64,000 bases of DNA from Ypsolopha sequella. Its lineage: Eukaryota > Arthropoda > Insecta > Lepidoptera > Ypsolophidae. The notes beneath the pieces were generated by a model. It saw only the letters and a list, made by a program, of their open reading frames with translations, did no database searches and had not been told where the DNA came from. The stretch covers positions 7,325,201 through 7,389,200 of the forward strand of contig OW203984.1 of the NCBI GenBank assembly GCA_934047225.1. The letters run 5' to 3'. Below, in pieces: positions 22,980-36,700 of the stretch. Within the stretch, counting starts at the first letter, position 1. Each line of letters starts with the position of its first letter. The position numbers and the translations under genes were made by a program.

Positions 22980-23445
22980 TCAAATTCAAATAGTTTTTTT
23001 TGCAAAGTAGGTATAAATAATACACGTTTCACAAGTCAAAATTTAATCTTACAAAAATATATGTAATAAAATAATAAATGTACATGAACTAAATTAAAGG
23101 TTTATTTAATTTATGAAGCAATATATATTATATACGATTAAGATGATAGGTAAAATATATATACAAGGTGAAATCCAATCAACCGCCCGAACCCATACCG
23201 GAGAAGGTACCAGGGACCAGGAACAAGGTTCAATGATCACCAACCGAGCCCCCAGCACGAATCCAGGCGGCCGACCAAATCCCATCCTATATACTACATA
23301 GTAATAGGTTACATATATAAATACATGCCTACCTCCGCCCATTTGATTAGTCTTGCTAAGAAGAAGCGCAAGAAACATAGCAAGATCATGTCTTTTTTTT
23401 AACATAAAATTTATACTATACAAATATTCATCTGGGTGACACAAT
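22980..23445 (-). pseudogene. LINE 3' end on the minus strand
   Basis: The (ATTCAA)n stretch near 22975-22995 is the reverse of a TTTGAA tail. The minus-strand frame 23106-23444 includes LAMFLALLLSKTNQMGGG, and both strands of this block recur elsewhere in the window (tail at 51053-51200). It ends about 110 bases before the RYa-R first-exon acceptor, so it may have displaced promoter or upstream UTR sequence. Family unassigned. Confidence 0.45.
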
Positions 23446-23557
23446 ATTTTGAAAATAATTGTATGTTCGTGTGTTAAATGAAGCGTATTTTTAAGTTGAT
23501 CGCATCTTGATGGAACCCGTACATACCCGCTTTATAGATTTTTTCAAATTGTTTCAG

Positions 23558-23609
23558 ATTTAGAATCAGTAAATTGTCGTACCATGTGACAAACAAATGT
23601 AACTGAAGG
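23558..23609 (+). other. 5' UTR part of first coding exon, with acceptor
   Basis: A pyrimidine-rich acceptor (TTGTTTCAG, ending 23557) precedes 52 bases that lead to the ATG at 23610. An in-frame TGA sits at 23604-23606, two codons before the ATG, so translation cannot begin further upstream in this exon. Upstream exons would therefore be non-coding; I could not place them. Confidence 0.45.
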
Positions 23610-24244
23610 ATGCTGTATAACAGCGAGCCAGACATCGACAATGTGCTCGACACGACGCGTCTTGAGGACCTTCATCTACAAGCTTCACAAAACCAGACCA
23701 CCTTCTACAATGAATCGTGGCCGTATCAGTCTATGGCATGCGTCTTCGACCCGCCATCAGAAGACTTCATCAGTTCCACGGTATTCCAAGCGTGTATCTA
23801 CTTCATGTACAGTACAGTGTTTATTGTCGCCCTGTTCGGAAATGGGTTGGTGTGTTTCGTGGTGCAAACGTCGCCGAGGATGAAAACTGTGACTAACTAC
23901 TTCATAGTAAATCTAGCGGTCGGCGACATCTTGATGACTCTGTTTTGTGTTCCGTTTTCTTTCGTTTCGATGCTGGTGTTGAGGTACTGGCCGTTTGGGG
24001 CGGTTATGTGTAAAGTGGTGAACTATTCTCAAGCAGTGTCGGTGCTTGTCAGTGCGTATACGTTGCTGGCTATATCAATAGATCGCTATATGGTGATCAT
24101 GAGGCCGCTCAAGCCACGACTTGGCAAGGTTGCTGCTAAAATGGTGGTGGCTGCGGTATGGTGTGGCGCTTTAGCCACGGCTGCACCGATTCCGATAGTT
24201 TCGCAACTTCAAAGACCATCTCCGTGGCATGAGGCATGTGAAGT
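23610..24244 (+). CDS. RYa-R: RYa-R coding exon 1 (N-terminus to ECL2)
   Basis: Codes residues 1-211 plus two bases of codon 212: extracellular N-terminus (~55 residues with two NxS/T sequons), TM1, TM2 with LAVGD, TM3 with DRY, TM4, and the first half of extracellular loop 2 ending at C210. The donor is GTGAGT at 24245, phase 2. The open frame continues only one more codon to a stop at 24246, as expected for exon-intron read-through. The start is fixed by the in-frame stop just upstream. Confidence 0.9.
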
Positions 24245-27200
24245 GTGAGTGTCTGCATTGAAATAAATCACTTAAGTATACAAAATTATTAAGGCGCATT
24301 AGAAAATCAATCAGAAACAAATTCTCTACCTATCGAGTTTCTGATTGATTTCCCAATCTGGAAAGCGCCTTAAATAATAACATGAATTTTACCTAGTTAC
24401 TTCTGATGTTAATAAGTTAAGTTCAACTGCATAGTAATCAATACCAATTTAAACGAGTAGATTGGTAGAACAAACTAATAATATTGCAAAATTATGGTCC
24501 TAACAAAATTGAATCATACAAACTTTTTCTTGATAAAATTGTGTACGGTACAAAACGATTCATTTATCATTCTCGGGGGATTTGTTTCGGCCGAAATAAA
24601 AAGGCCGACATTTCTTTAGCTGACACGAAATGATGCTGTATTTTAGGAGCGTATCTTCAGGCTGAGTAAGGTGAAACTCCAAAAAAGCAAAACTTGCCAA
24701 AAAAAAAAAAAGAAACAAGATTTCATCTGAATATCGAAAACACCTGTTTAAAGGTCAATAAAAATATACATATGATATAAAATTGGAACAAATCTGGCAA
24801 ACTGGCTAGATGTGAATTTTTCGGTGCGTCTTTCGTGCCGCTAGTGGAGATATGCACAAAATAAATCAAAACCTAAATCCGCCTTTGATGAAATGGACTT
24901 CAATCTATAATTTTCATTTGATACCACAATGCAATTTACTAATACTATGGCTTTGCCATATAAATTGCAATTAAACTTCAAAGAGGCACCATGCCAAAGA
25001 GCTAATATTTCTGCCACAAACTATATCTTAAATTAATTCTGATCCATGCAAAATACGTACAACAAGGAATCGTCTTGCAACTCATTGAAAGTACAATCAA
25101 ACTTTAAAAAAAGTTTGGGAACCCCCGGGCAATAAAACAACGGAAACACTAAAAATTAATACTTCCGATAACAGCGACATCTGTGGTGAGAAAGGACCAA
25201 CCACGACTAAGATTTAGCCACGAGTAAATTGGCAGGTGTGAAGTCAACTGCACAATACAGCATCATCTCCACGCTGCAGCGTTTTCAGATGAGCTCCCAT
25301 GTGACACCGCGCGACACGATAAAATGCGGTGTCGAATCCGGACGCCATACCTCCCATTTACATACACCGTCTCTGACGTAGGAGATGTGTCATTTCAAAC
25401 TTTGCTTCTTCGTTAGATACGAGGCCCTCGGTCGTCACTCACACTAAGCACTCAGCAGACACTATGAGTCAACGACACCTTCATCTCAGACAAATTGATA
25501 CGCGATACGTGTGTTGTGTACCGATTCTGGCACGTGCGCAAAAATTGTGAGAGCAGAAAAATCAATAATTTTCGTAGAAAATCTCTTGTAAAATCACTCA
25601 AAATCTGCTGTACCAATTTTTTTTGCACTTGCCAGAATCACCGTCTCGGTCGCTTCTCTCCAATAGAGCACACAACGTCCTGAGCTTAAGTCCCATTGTT
25701 GGGGGCCTTCAGGTGATTGCTGATGAAATTTTTCAATGGAAGTGAACATTCTTGGCGTTCCCTTCTCTTTGTTTGGATAAAGTTATAAAGGCTAGAAGGC
25801 CAACAGCACAATAAACCACTCGAAAAAAAGACGCCTTACATTGTATGCATATGTTGTGCTGTGCGGTGTCGTTACATGCGTAAACGGTTTATACAAAAAA
25901 GCCCCTAAACTTTATTCGCCATTGTCAATTATTATTGCACGATAAATATCACTATTTTCATCAACAGCGACATCTGTGGCGAGCAATGGGCTAACAACGA
26001 CCAGAGCTCGCAGTACACGTGCGCGCTACTAGCACTTCAATTCGCTCTGCCACTGGGGGCGCTAGTGTGCACGTATGCAAGGATCGCTCATGCGGTGTGG
26101 GGTGGACGCACCCCTGGAGAGGCGGAAAGCGCTAGAGACTCCCGCATGCAACGGTCCAAGAGAAAAGTTAGTATTCTTTTATTTACTACATACATACATA
26201 TACTTACAACTGTTTCCTAGAGGGGTAGACAGAGACTACAGATTTCCATCTGTTACGATCCAAACACACCTCTTTCAGTTCTTCCACATCCATTAATCTA
26301 ATCATACAATTTCTTCTATTTCGGGTACTTCTGACATAGCCCTTCTTCAGTATGTCACCAATTTGCTCAGCATTAGGATAGCTGTAGCTTCCACTTGCGC
26401 ACCATAAATATCTTTCGTCACTCTACTTTCATTCATCCTCTCTACATGTTCAACCCACCGAAGCATTCCTTTTTCAATTTTAGTCACTACATCTTCTATC
26501 AGGCCGCAAATATTCTGTATTTTGATATTTTTCACTCTATTATTCAATGTTAAACTACACATACTTCGTAAAAAACGCATTTCCACTGCATTCACTCTAC
26601 TGTGATCTTTGTCTTGCCATACCCAACATTCACTACCACCCATAAGTGTACGAGCCAATACTCCATTATGAACCGCCAAGCGTGCCTTTGCAGTCACATT
26701 TTGGCTGCTCATAAAGGAGTGTAGGGCTCCATTTACTTAATTTCCCGCATTCACTCTTCTTTCAATATCATCGTCACATTTTCGATCGTGCGTAAATAGA
26801 CAACCCAGATAAACTCGTTAACCTGCTTTTCTACTTTCTCGTCTCCAATATTAAATCAAATTTTTTCATTTCTTAAAAAGAACCCTCGAAAGTCTGGCGC
26901 TTATGTATGTTCTGTTTTACTGAGTATTGCGTTGCTCGCGGGGTATCCGTGGACATTTCCAAAAACCAAACAAAGGGAACCATCCATCCATCCATCAGCC
27001 TAGTTCGTTCACTGCTGGACATAAGCCTTTCCAGGACTTTGCCACTCCCGGCGGTCATCCTGGAAGAATTGCCCATACTCACATTCGCTGGGCAGGCGGG
27101 TTGGTGAGCATGGTGCCGGAACCCTCACACCAGTGACGCCGCTGCCCGTCACCAGTCTGTTCCATATAAAACCCGGCTATTAGAGATGGATATACCGCTA

Positions 27201-27755
27201 TCCATCGGTCCCAGGCATGGTGGGCCTTCTGGTTTTTTGCTTGTGAGCTGTCCTCTTACTCTCCCCCGAATCACTTCGAGGGGGTCACCAAGTTAAATGG
27301 TACCTCCACAGTCGAACCCGGCATCAGCTTTACCACCTAGAGGGAACCATTGTGCAATATTTCAGCTTTCTAGGTTCAAGAGTTTGGGCTGGGTGATGGG
27401 CGTTGATAAGTCAGTGAGTGAGCGAGTTAGGGCTTTTTAATATATATAAATGATATTCATAAACATAGTATAAAATACGTTTTTGGTAGTATCTACAAGT
27501 AATATTTTCAAGTCAACACCTATGACAAGTATTGTTTTTATATCCACAGCAACAAGTATTGCCAAAAAAGCGTAGGTTCGACATGCGTCATCAATCCCGA
27601 AATCTCTCTAAAAGAGACAGCTATCTACACGACCTAAAATGATATCGAGGTTATACTAAATAAATCCGTGTTCATACATATGAAAATGTTATTAATGTTA
27701 ATAACACAGATTAAACTAATAATACTAACGTTATTTATATATTATATATATATTA

Positions 27756-27788
<33 letters not shown>

Positions 27789-30700
27789 AAAGTAAAGTAT
27801 ATAGGAAAAAGTCGTGTCTGTGCATTGAACATTTCTGTAAAATTTTCATTGAAATGGATTATTGTACGACTACAAGGTATTGTACCAATTAATTATTATT
27901 ATAAGTTAAAACTATTTTTTTTTATTTTTGTCTGTTTATCTGTATCCATTTTAACTCAAGAAACACTTGAAAACTGTAATTAGCAGACTCATGAAACAAG
28001 CTAAGTTTAATTTGTCTAGCTTTTATACTTTGGATTTTTGTAATACTTAAAATAAGTCGATTTTGTCACTCACTCACACACGATCATCAAAACCTCTAGG
28101 AACCTCCTGAAGTTCTAGAAAGCTGAAATTTGGTGTGCAAGCCAAGAGTAGCCCAAATACTAAAAAAAAAATGTTTTTTTTCTTTCACCCTTCAACGTGA
28201 ACCAAGGGTTTGTAGAGTTAGTGCTAGTCGAGTTAGTCCTTGTAGAGTTAGGGGCGTGGCTCTACATGAGATCTGATAACATTTAAAGGCGAGGGTATTT
28301 GGAGAAATCGGTCCTGCCCCAACGCTTTCATTTTACACTTGACTATCCTGCTAAGTGAAAACGGGTCGCTCAGAAATTTCGCAATTTTAAAGTGCTTATT
28401 TTGGAACGAAAATGATGGGTTTTTAATATGACGGCCGTTTTAAGTCTTTGTAAAATGTTTATTTTGGTATAAGTTTTATTGTCCAAAATATAATAGTTTT
28501 GGCCTATCTTTGCGATTTTATTGGATGCAAAGAAATGCAAGTATTGCCGAACCGCCGAAATATTAAGACCAAAGACTTAAATATGACGTCTATTTTTTTT
28601 TGAAATTTTAGTGTCACAATTTCATGGTTTAAAATGAGTTTGAAAAGAAACAATTTGGGAGACCCCACCTTAATAGTGAAAGCGTTTTGAGCTTGTGAGT
28701 CTTGGCAAAAATTTTATGAAAAGAAAATTCATAAAATAAAAAGTACTAAAATAGTATAAAGTAAATAAGTACTATAAATAATCAAGGCTTAACATAATCC
28801 TTTGCTCAAAAACCTACGCTTTTATAAAAGCTTAAGTATTCTTTTATTTTATCTAAACTTTTCTTTTGATGAAGGCAATGGTAATAAATGTATTTGTATT
28901 TGTACTTAAAAATTGGACGCAACGAAAACAAATAATGCCAAATTCTCAGAGCAAAAACTAAATTCATGTTATTTATTTCGCAAGCTCCTTTGAAGAGAAA
29001 TATTCAGCATTTTCCTTATAGTGGGCTCATGTCGAATAGCTGTCCGAATTTTTATTGACTAATTCGGAAATTCTCAATGTCGTTGGGGGTTTCTATATTG
29101 TGAGGAAATTCTGAAACCACAGAAATGGTCAACGAAATGGTATTAGAATTATCATACGTATTTATGTTCATATTTATGTATGTTTATATATTATTAAAAT
29201 GTTTCTTTATGTTTGTATATTTCATTCTGTCTAAGTATTTTGTGAGTAGATAAGTATGTATTAATTGTGTAATTATATATGTAGCTTTTGCACGTAACTT
29301 CGTTTGCGGGTCCTCCTAACCGGTCGGCCACAGCTTCAGGCTTCGAGAGGCGTGCCAAGCGGTTCTTCTTGCGACGGCACCGGCGGAGAAAAGAAATGTA
29401 TGAAGTTGTAGAGTAAATGTAAAGTTGGCCATGGGTCGGCGCTCGCGCATCTTGTCCGGCTTCGAGTGACTTGCGCTCTCGCAACGGCGGTGTGCGGGGA
29501 GGTGGGGAGCCGCGCCAGTGATCGAGCGAACAGGACGAACCTACATCCGATGCGGTAAAAGGCGCCGACGGGTGTCGTGGCAGGGCAAAGCCCGTCGCAA
29601 AAACCATCTGGAAGCGCAGCAAGAACCGCCGCCAGAAGCCTGAAGCTATGGCCGAGGGGTAATACGTGACTCAGTATAGCGCTTTCTAATTGGTCGCTTC
29701 AAGAACTATGTTATGATATGAATTTGTTATTTAGTAAGCATTTTTGAACCAAACGCGCGAATGTGAATAATGTCGCGCCCTAAGAGGCGTCGCGTCGTCG
29801 TTACGCGCAAACCTCCATCAAACGGGTTATTCCCGTCGGCTCAGTGGTCCGATGCAACTGGCAACGGACCACTCTAAATTATTCCCATCGGCTAACTGGT
29901 CGGATGCAACTACAAAATTTATGTATTTTTTTACCCAACGGCTCACCCTCATCAAATGTAAGCTTATAACTTTAAAATATACATATACACGAATAATTAG
30001 ATAATGATGTTTCGACTCGTTTAGCAGTGTCCTATGAGGGTAATTTTTTACCTAGTTTGAAAATATTTTTATTTATTTTTTATTTTAATGTCCTACATAG
30101 TATTTTTTCTTATCCTAGACTAAAAAAACTTTATATTTCTTTATATTTATTAACACCTCAGAAACTGTTCTCGATCATATGCACATTGTCAAGTGAATTT
30201 CGACTTTATTGACATGGAATGTAAATAAGATCGAAATTACTTTGATACCCTATGAGTTATGTGAATATGATAAGACAAAAAATGTAAAGGGCCATAAATA
30301 AAAAAAATAATTCACTAAGTTTCAAACTAGGTAAAAAAAATTAAAGTTCACTCTCATAGGACACTGCTAAAAGAGACGTTGGGAAAAAAAACTTAAATTC
30401 TGTAGTTGCATCGGACCACTGAGCCGATGGGAATAACCCATACAAACGCTGTCAACACATTCTATGGAATTTTATTATCTTAGAGCATGTTATTACAATA
30501 TTTTAGGCTGAGTTCATTAAGGAAACGTCAGTCGCTTCTCTTAGCACAAACTGCATAACTTAACTTTGTATTTCTTGTTTTGAAGTTAAAAATTGAAAAA
30601 CATTTTGGTTTGTGGTAGTTAACACCAATAATTCAGTATTAATAAACTTTATAAAGCATGAGTTTGAAATTTACACAATTAGTCATGATCTGGTACAAAC

Positions 30701-33700
30701 AAAGTTAAAACAGCATTTAAAGTTGGTTTGGACCAGATTATGACTAAGTATGCATTAAATTACAAACTTATGCTTTTTAAACTTGACTCATACTAAACTA
30801 TTGGTGTTAATTCCCACATACCAAAATGTTATTTTTAACTTCTAAACGAGAAATACAAAGTTAAACTATGCAGTTTTTGCTAAGCGACTGACGTTTAACC
30901 TTAACATACTAAGCAAGCAGAAATAGCTAGTCTTACGACTTATAGGGCCTTATTGTCTAAATTCAACATCTATCGCTTTCAGAGGCCTCGTGATTGGTAA
31001 GCCAATGCTTGATCTGAAAGTGATAGAGACAGATATTAGAATTAACTTATTTGACAGGTGCAACCAGGCTAGCTAGCGGGAGCAGATTAAAAGGTGGATC
31101 GTAGTTCAATAGATATATTTACAATAAGGAAGGAGGAAAAGATCAGGTTTATAAAAGTATTTACAAAAAGACAGCACTGGCCTCGATTTAGTCCTAGGTG
31201 AGCGCAGGCGGCTATCAAGCTTGAGTGGCACAGCGTCCAGATACTTCCATAAATTGTTGAAGATAGTGGTCGAAGGTAGAACAGGATAGGAGAGGAGAGT
31301 AGGAAGATAGTAGTCCAAAAGGAAAGGCTGGAACAAGGACAGTAACTGAAGAACTGTCCAAGGCGCATCTGGCTCCCTCAATAATCGAAATACGAGTACC
31401 AGTTCAGTCTTAGTGAGCTAGACATGACTTGGACAGAGTTTCACATTGAATTATTATATTTACATACCTGCAGTTAGGCAGCCTTTCTATTTCAGCAGTT
31501 ACAAAGTTTTATCAGTAACAATATGGTAATAATAATTAAATCAGATATTTATAATTTTCTTATCTGCAAGGATGCTTCTTTGGAAAATTCTCCCAAGAAG
31601 TTATTCTTTTGTTTTAGTTTTACGAAAAGAGAAAATTTTGAATTTAGATTTAAAAAGTTACATTTGGCTTCGAGTGCCAGCAAAACCAAAAGAGGTTATC
31701 GAAAAATAAGGATCAAGAAGTATTACAAATATTGCAATGCTACACAGGACTAAACTTAATTTCAGCGTTCTGTCTTTTTATTTCTGTATCGAAAAGATAA
31801 AGACGGTTAGGGTTAGTCCTGTAAAATTAGTTAAGTTGTGTTGCGTCGAATCGACACCATTGAAGTTAGATAATAAGGCCTCCAAACTAAAAATCCTGTC
31901 GGCGAAAATATACCAATGACATTTTCGGAAATTGTTGTATATTTTATACATATACGTATCACTTGTTGAACCACGAAGGACAAAAACCTTTGTGCTCTAA
32001 AAAGCGTGTAACTGTGCTCGACTCAAAGATGTATGGAGACAAGTTTTACCACGATGGAATGTGAAACCCGTCGATGAGTAGCGGGCGTACGAGAGTTGAC
32101 TTTTCTAGCTACAGTCCCGCCATATGGAAACACTTCTGACACCCTCTCGGCGATATGTCTGTTGGTGTCAAATAAACGTTGTTTGTAAAACGTTTTATAT
32201 TACATACATTTCGTGATAAAGTTATTTAAATGCATGTATATTTTGTATAAACAAAGTTTGATCCTCCTTTATGATATTTTCAATAGCTCCGTGTCACGCA
32301 ACTGATTTGTACACATAAGACATTCATAAAAAACCTGATATATACTCGCAGCAATGGTAAAAATATTCTGTCTGCCTTAGTTATCCGAGCTTTACATGAA
32401 GTAAAAAAAAACAGTCCCAATTTACGGGTGGGAGTTAAAAATAATGAAAAAAAAAACAGTCAAGTGCGAGTGGATCTTACGCGTCGATGCTTCAAAATAT
32501 ATCGATGTATTTTACAGCTAGCACCATTTTTATTTAGAGTTTTTAAAACATAATTTAAAAAGTTACTTAATTAAAAGAGAAGTTAAGATTACATAAAAGA
32601 AACGCAAAGGTAATCGTGAACTTTACAAAAGCGTAGGTTTTTAAACATTTTTTTTTATTTCCGTGTGTACTTTTTATTTTATGAAACGTTTTTCTTTTCT
32701 ACTCATTAATTATTTTTTTAGATGGACATTTGCAAGCACTAGACTTGTAGAATTGCTTTAAAAAATCTTTGTCCTACAACTGAAATTTTGTATCTAATGT
32801 AATGAAGCTACCATTTTCTTTTATGTCCTTTTAAAAGCACCATTATTAATAAAATCTCGCTAAGCGAGACTCAGGGGACAAATTAGCAAATGCTGCATTT
32901 CGTAGCTAAACACCGCTTATCTTGAAATTCTCAAATAAGAGCGCGGCGCTGGTCGAGGTGTCATAAACTAAATGGGACTAGCACACGCCAGAGATAAAGC
33001 GTCTATATCATACTTGCACTATCACATTTGTCAATCGTATGGGTTTTGGAAAAAAAAAATGGATTTGAATTTGAATTTGAATTTGAATGATGGAAAGACA
33101 CTGTATCGACGGCGCATGCTAGACCGTCTGAGCCTCGAAGAATTTACGTTGCAACTTCGAATTGTAAATGTTTAAATGTGCATTGAAATATCTGTGGACA
33201 ATCAATGAAAAATATGAGTCAATGTTTTATTACTTGTACAAAAGTGATTAGATCTAGTAAAATTATGTTTTCCTAATGTTCAAACTATTTAAAACATTTT
33301 TCAATGCAAGTGCTCGTAAAGGCCCACTTTTTATGCATCAAAACCGAACAGAAATTCGATTATTTTGTATTAAATGAATAGCAATGAAAGAATGCAAACT
33401 TTTTGTTGTGATCTATGGCTCTCCGTCAAATAAGAAACATGTCTGCTATTAAGTTAATATTAAATAAATGTGGATTATAGAAGATTGTTTCTCCAGCGGC
33501 AACCCCTAATTCTAACAGGTTATGGGCCCAGACATGAAGAAATAACTGAAGTATAGAGGAAGCGAAGTTCTTAAAAAAAATATCAACGGCGTTCGTGTCA
33601 CGCGGCGTCGGTTGTTGTCGGTTGTTGGTGCCATTGCAGAGGTTTTACAATGGACACCAAAGCAGGAGCAGCGGTTCTCGTGCTCAATGGAAGGAACTGG

Positions 33701-36700
33701 GAGGCCTGGAGGTTTCAGTTGACAGTGGTGCTTAGAGCTAAAAAGCTGTTGGAGATTGTTGACGGAAAGGAGAAGAGACCGGTAAAGGAAACCAAGGATG
33801 GTAAATACCAGAAGGAGTGGGACGACAAAGATGGTCGAGCCCAAGAAATATTAGTAACAAGAGTAGAAGAAAGTATTTTGATACACCTAGTGTCGTGTAA
33901 AAGTAGCGCTGAGATGTGGGAGAAACTGAACTGCTTGTATGAGCCGAAGTCAACAGTCAGTATTCATCTTATCCAAGAACAATTTTTTAACATAAAATTC
34001 GAAGAACCGATGATGGGTTTTATATCTAAATTAGAAGGGATATCCAACAAACTGAAGTCGCTCGGAGAAGAGCTGTCTGAATCCATGATAATGACTAAAC
34101 TACTTATGGCACTGCCTGAAAAGTACAAACACTTCGTGTCTGCATGGGAGTCAGTACCAGAGGTTGACAGATCATATAAGGAGCTGGTCGCAAGGTTGTT
34201 GATTGAGGAAGAACGAGCAGGCATTAGGAGAGAAGAATCAACAGCTTTAATTGCAAAGAAATATGGAAACAGAAGTGCAAATAAAAGTGAGAAATGCTTT
34301 GAATGTGGTAAGAGTGGGCATTTTAAAAAGGACTGTAGGTTACGGAAGTGTCATCTGTGTCATCAGGCTGGACACTTGTTCAAAGACTGTAAAGTAACAA
34401 GAAATTATAATGAAAAGTTTTGTAAAAGTTGTAAAAAACAAGGACATGAAACAGAACAGTGTTGGTTAGAAAAGGACAAAAACAGTGCAAAACGAAACGC
34501 ATTCATAGTGACAGCACTAACAGCAATGAGTGATTCTGAATTAAATAAAGAATGGTATATGGATAGCGGTGCATCTCAACATATGTGTAGTAATAAAGAC
34601 AGTTTCATGGAATATCAAGAGCTCTCAGTGCAAAGAGACATAATGATCGGAGATGGTACAATAATTATACAAGCAATAGGGTGTGGAAAAATCACATTAG
34701 AGGCATTCGATGGCCAAGATTGGATTCCTACAACTTTGAACAAAGTTTTATACGTACCTGACCTCAAAATAAATCTATTTTCTGTGAGTAGTGCATTGGA
34801 CAATGGTTATAAAATGATGTCTGACAACAGGTCATGTAAATTTAACCTAAACGATAGCGTGTATGCTATAGCAGAGAGGGAATCTAAAATGTACATAATG
34901 AAGTTCAGAGAATCAACTGAAATTGCGGCTATTGGACGATGTCAAGATGGGCTATCAGAGTGGCATAACAAAATGGCTCACCAAAATATAGAGCAAGTGA
35001 AGGAGATACTTAAAAGAAGTAATATAAATTATGAGACTGGACCAGAAGTGACATGTATACCATGCCTTGAAGGTAAACAGCATAAAATGCCATACCCAGC
35101 CAGTAATAATAAAGGTGAAAAACCTGGACAAATATTGCATTTAGATCTGTGTGGAACCATGGAGACAACTTCTCTGGGTGGTGCAAGATATTTTTTACTC
35201 ATAAAAGATGATTATTCAAGATACAGGAAAGTATATTTTTTAGAGAGTAAGTCTGAAACAGTTACAAAACTAAAACAATACATACAAGAAGTACAAGTGA
35301 GTCCAGGGCATAAGATTGAAGTCGTAAGAAGCGACAATGGAAAAGAATTCATAAATAATGAAATGAAAATACTATTATCTGATTATGGTATCATTCACCA
35401 GACTTCTGTAGTGTATACGCCTGAACAAAATGGGTGTGCAGAACGCGAAATGAGAACCATAGTTGAGGCAGCCCGAACGCTTTTATTAGAAAACAAAATG
35501 GACAAAAACTTATGGGCAGAAGCGGTCAACACAGCGGTGTATGTAATGAACAGAACTGGAAAAAGTAGAGTGAAAGATAGGACTCCTTATGAAATATGGT
35601 TTAACAAGGAGTTATTTGACATAACAAATTTGCAGAATTTTGGCTCAAAAGTTGCGATTCATGTACCTAGTCAAAAAAGACTGAAATGGGACTCTAAGTC
35701 AGAATTTGGTATATTCGTTGGATATGGTGAAACTACCAAAGGATATAGAATTGATTTACCTGAAAAGGAAGATGTGGTTATCAGAAGGGATGTTGTTTTT
35801 ATAAAGGAAATTAAAAAAGTGAGACATGATGTCAAGAAATCAGCAACTTCTGACATAGTATATGAAGAAAAACAGAATGAACCAACAGATAGCATGGAGA
35901 ATGTACAAATAGACAGAGAAGAAAATGAATCAGGTGAAATTGAAAGACAGGAAAATGAAACAAATGACATTGACAGACAGGAAAATGAACCAAGTGACAC
36001 TGTGGAAAGTGTACAAATTGATGGACAACGGAGTTATCAAATGAACAGAGAGGAAAGTGAACCAATTAACATATCAGGAAATTATAACGAAGAAAGACCT
36101 AGAAGAGAAATAAGAAAGCCAACATGGCTACAAGATTATGACACTAGTTTTACAGGAGTAAATGAAGAACACTTGACATACAAAGAAGTAATGGAGAGAA
36201 CAGACTCAAAGAAGTGGCAAAAAGCTATAGAGAACGAACTGGATGCATTGAATAGAAATAAAACTTGGATTGAAACGGATTTACCAGATAATAAGAAGAC
36301 TATTGACACCAAGTGGGTATTTAAAATCAAAAGAGGAGAAAACGAAGAACCACAATATAAAGCCAGACTAGTAGCGAGAGGGTTTCAACAAGAAGACTAC
36401 TTTGATCATTCAGAGATTTACGCTCCAGTGGCAAAATTACCAACGCTAAGAATACTACTAGCAATTGCGAATAAATACAACTTAGCAATGAACCAAATGG
36501 ATGTAAAAAGTGCGTTTCTCTACGGCGACATAGAAGAAGAGGTATATTTAAAGATACCAGAAGGACTTAAAGATAATGGGAAGGTTTTAAAATTAAAAAA
36601 AATCCCTATATGGATTGAAGAAATCACCAAAAAACTGGAACGATAAATTCAATAATTTTATGATAAAGGAAGGATTTCTCAGAAGCAAGTCAGATTATTG

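Noticed and set aside
27668..27892. 74-codon ORF rich in I and Y
   Set aside because: Encoded by a (TA)n microsatellite.
33738..36330. Several minus-strand ORFs across Copia
   Set aside because: Shadows of the gag-pol frame; no motifs of their own.
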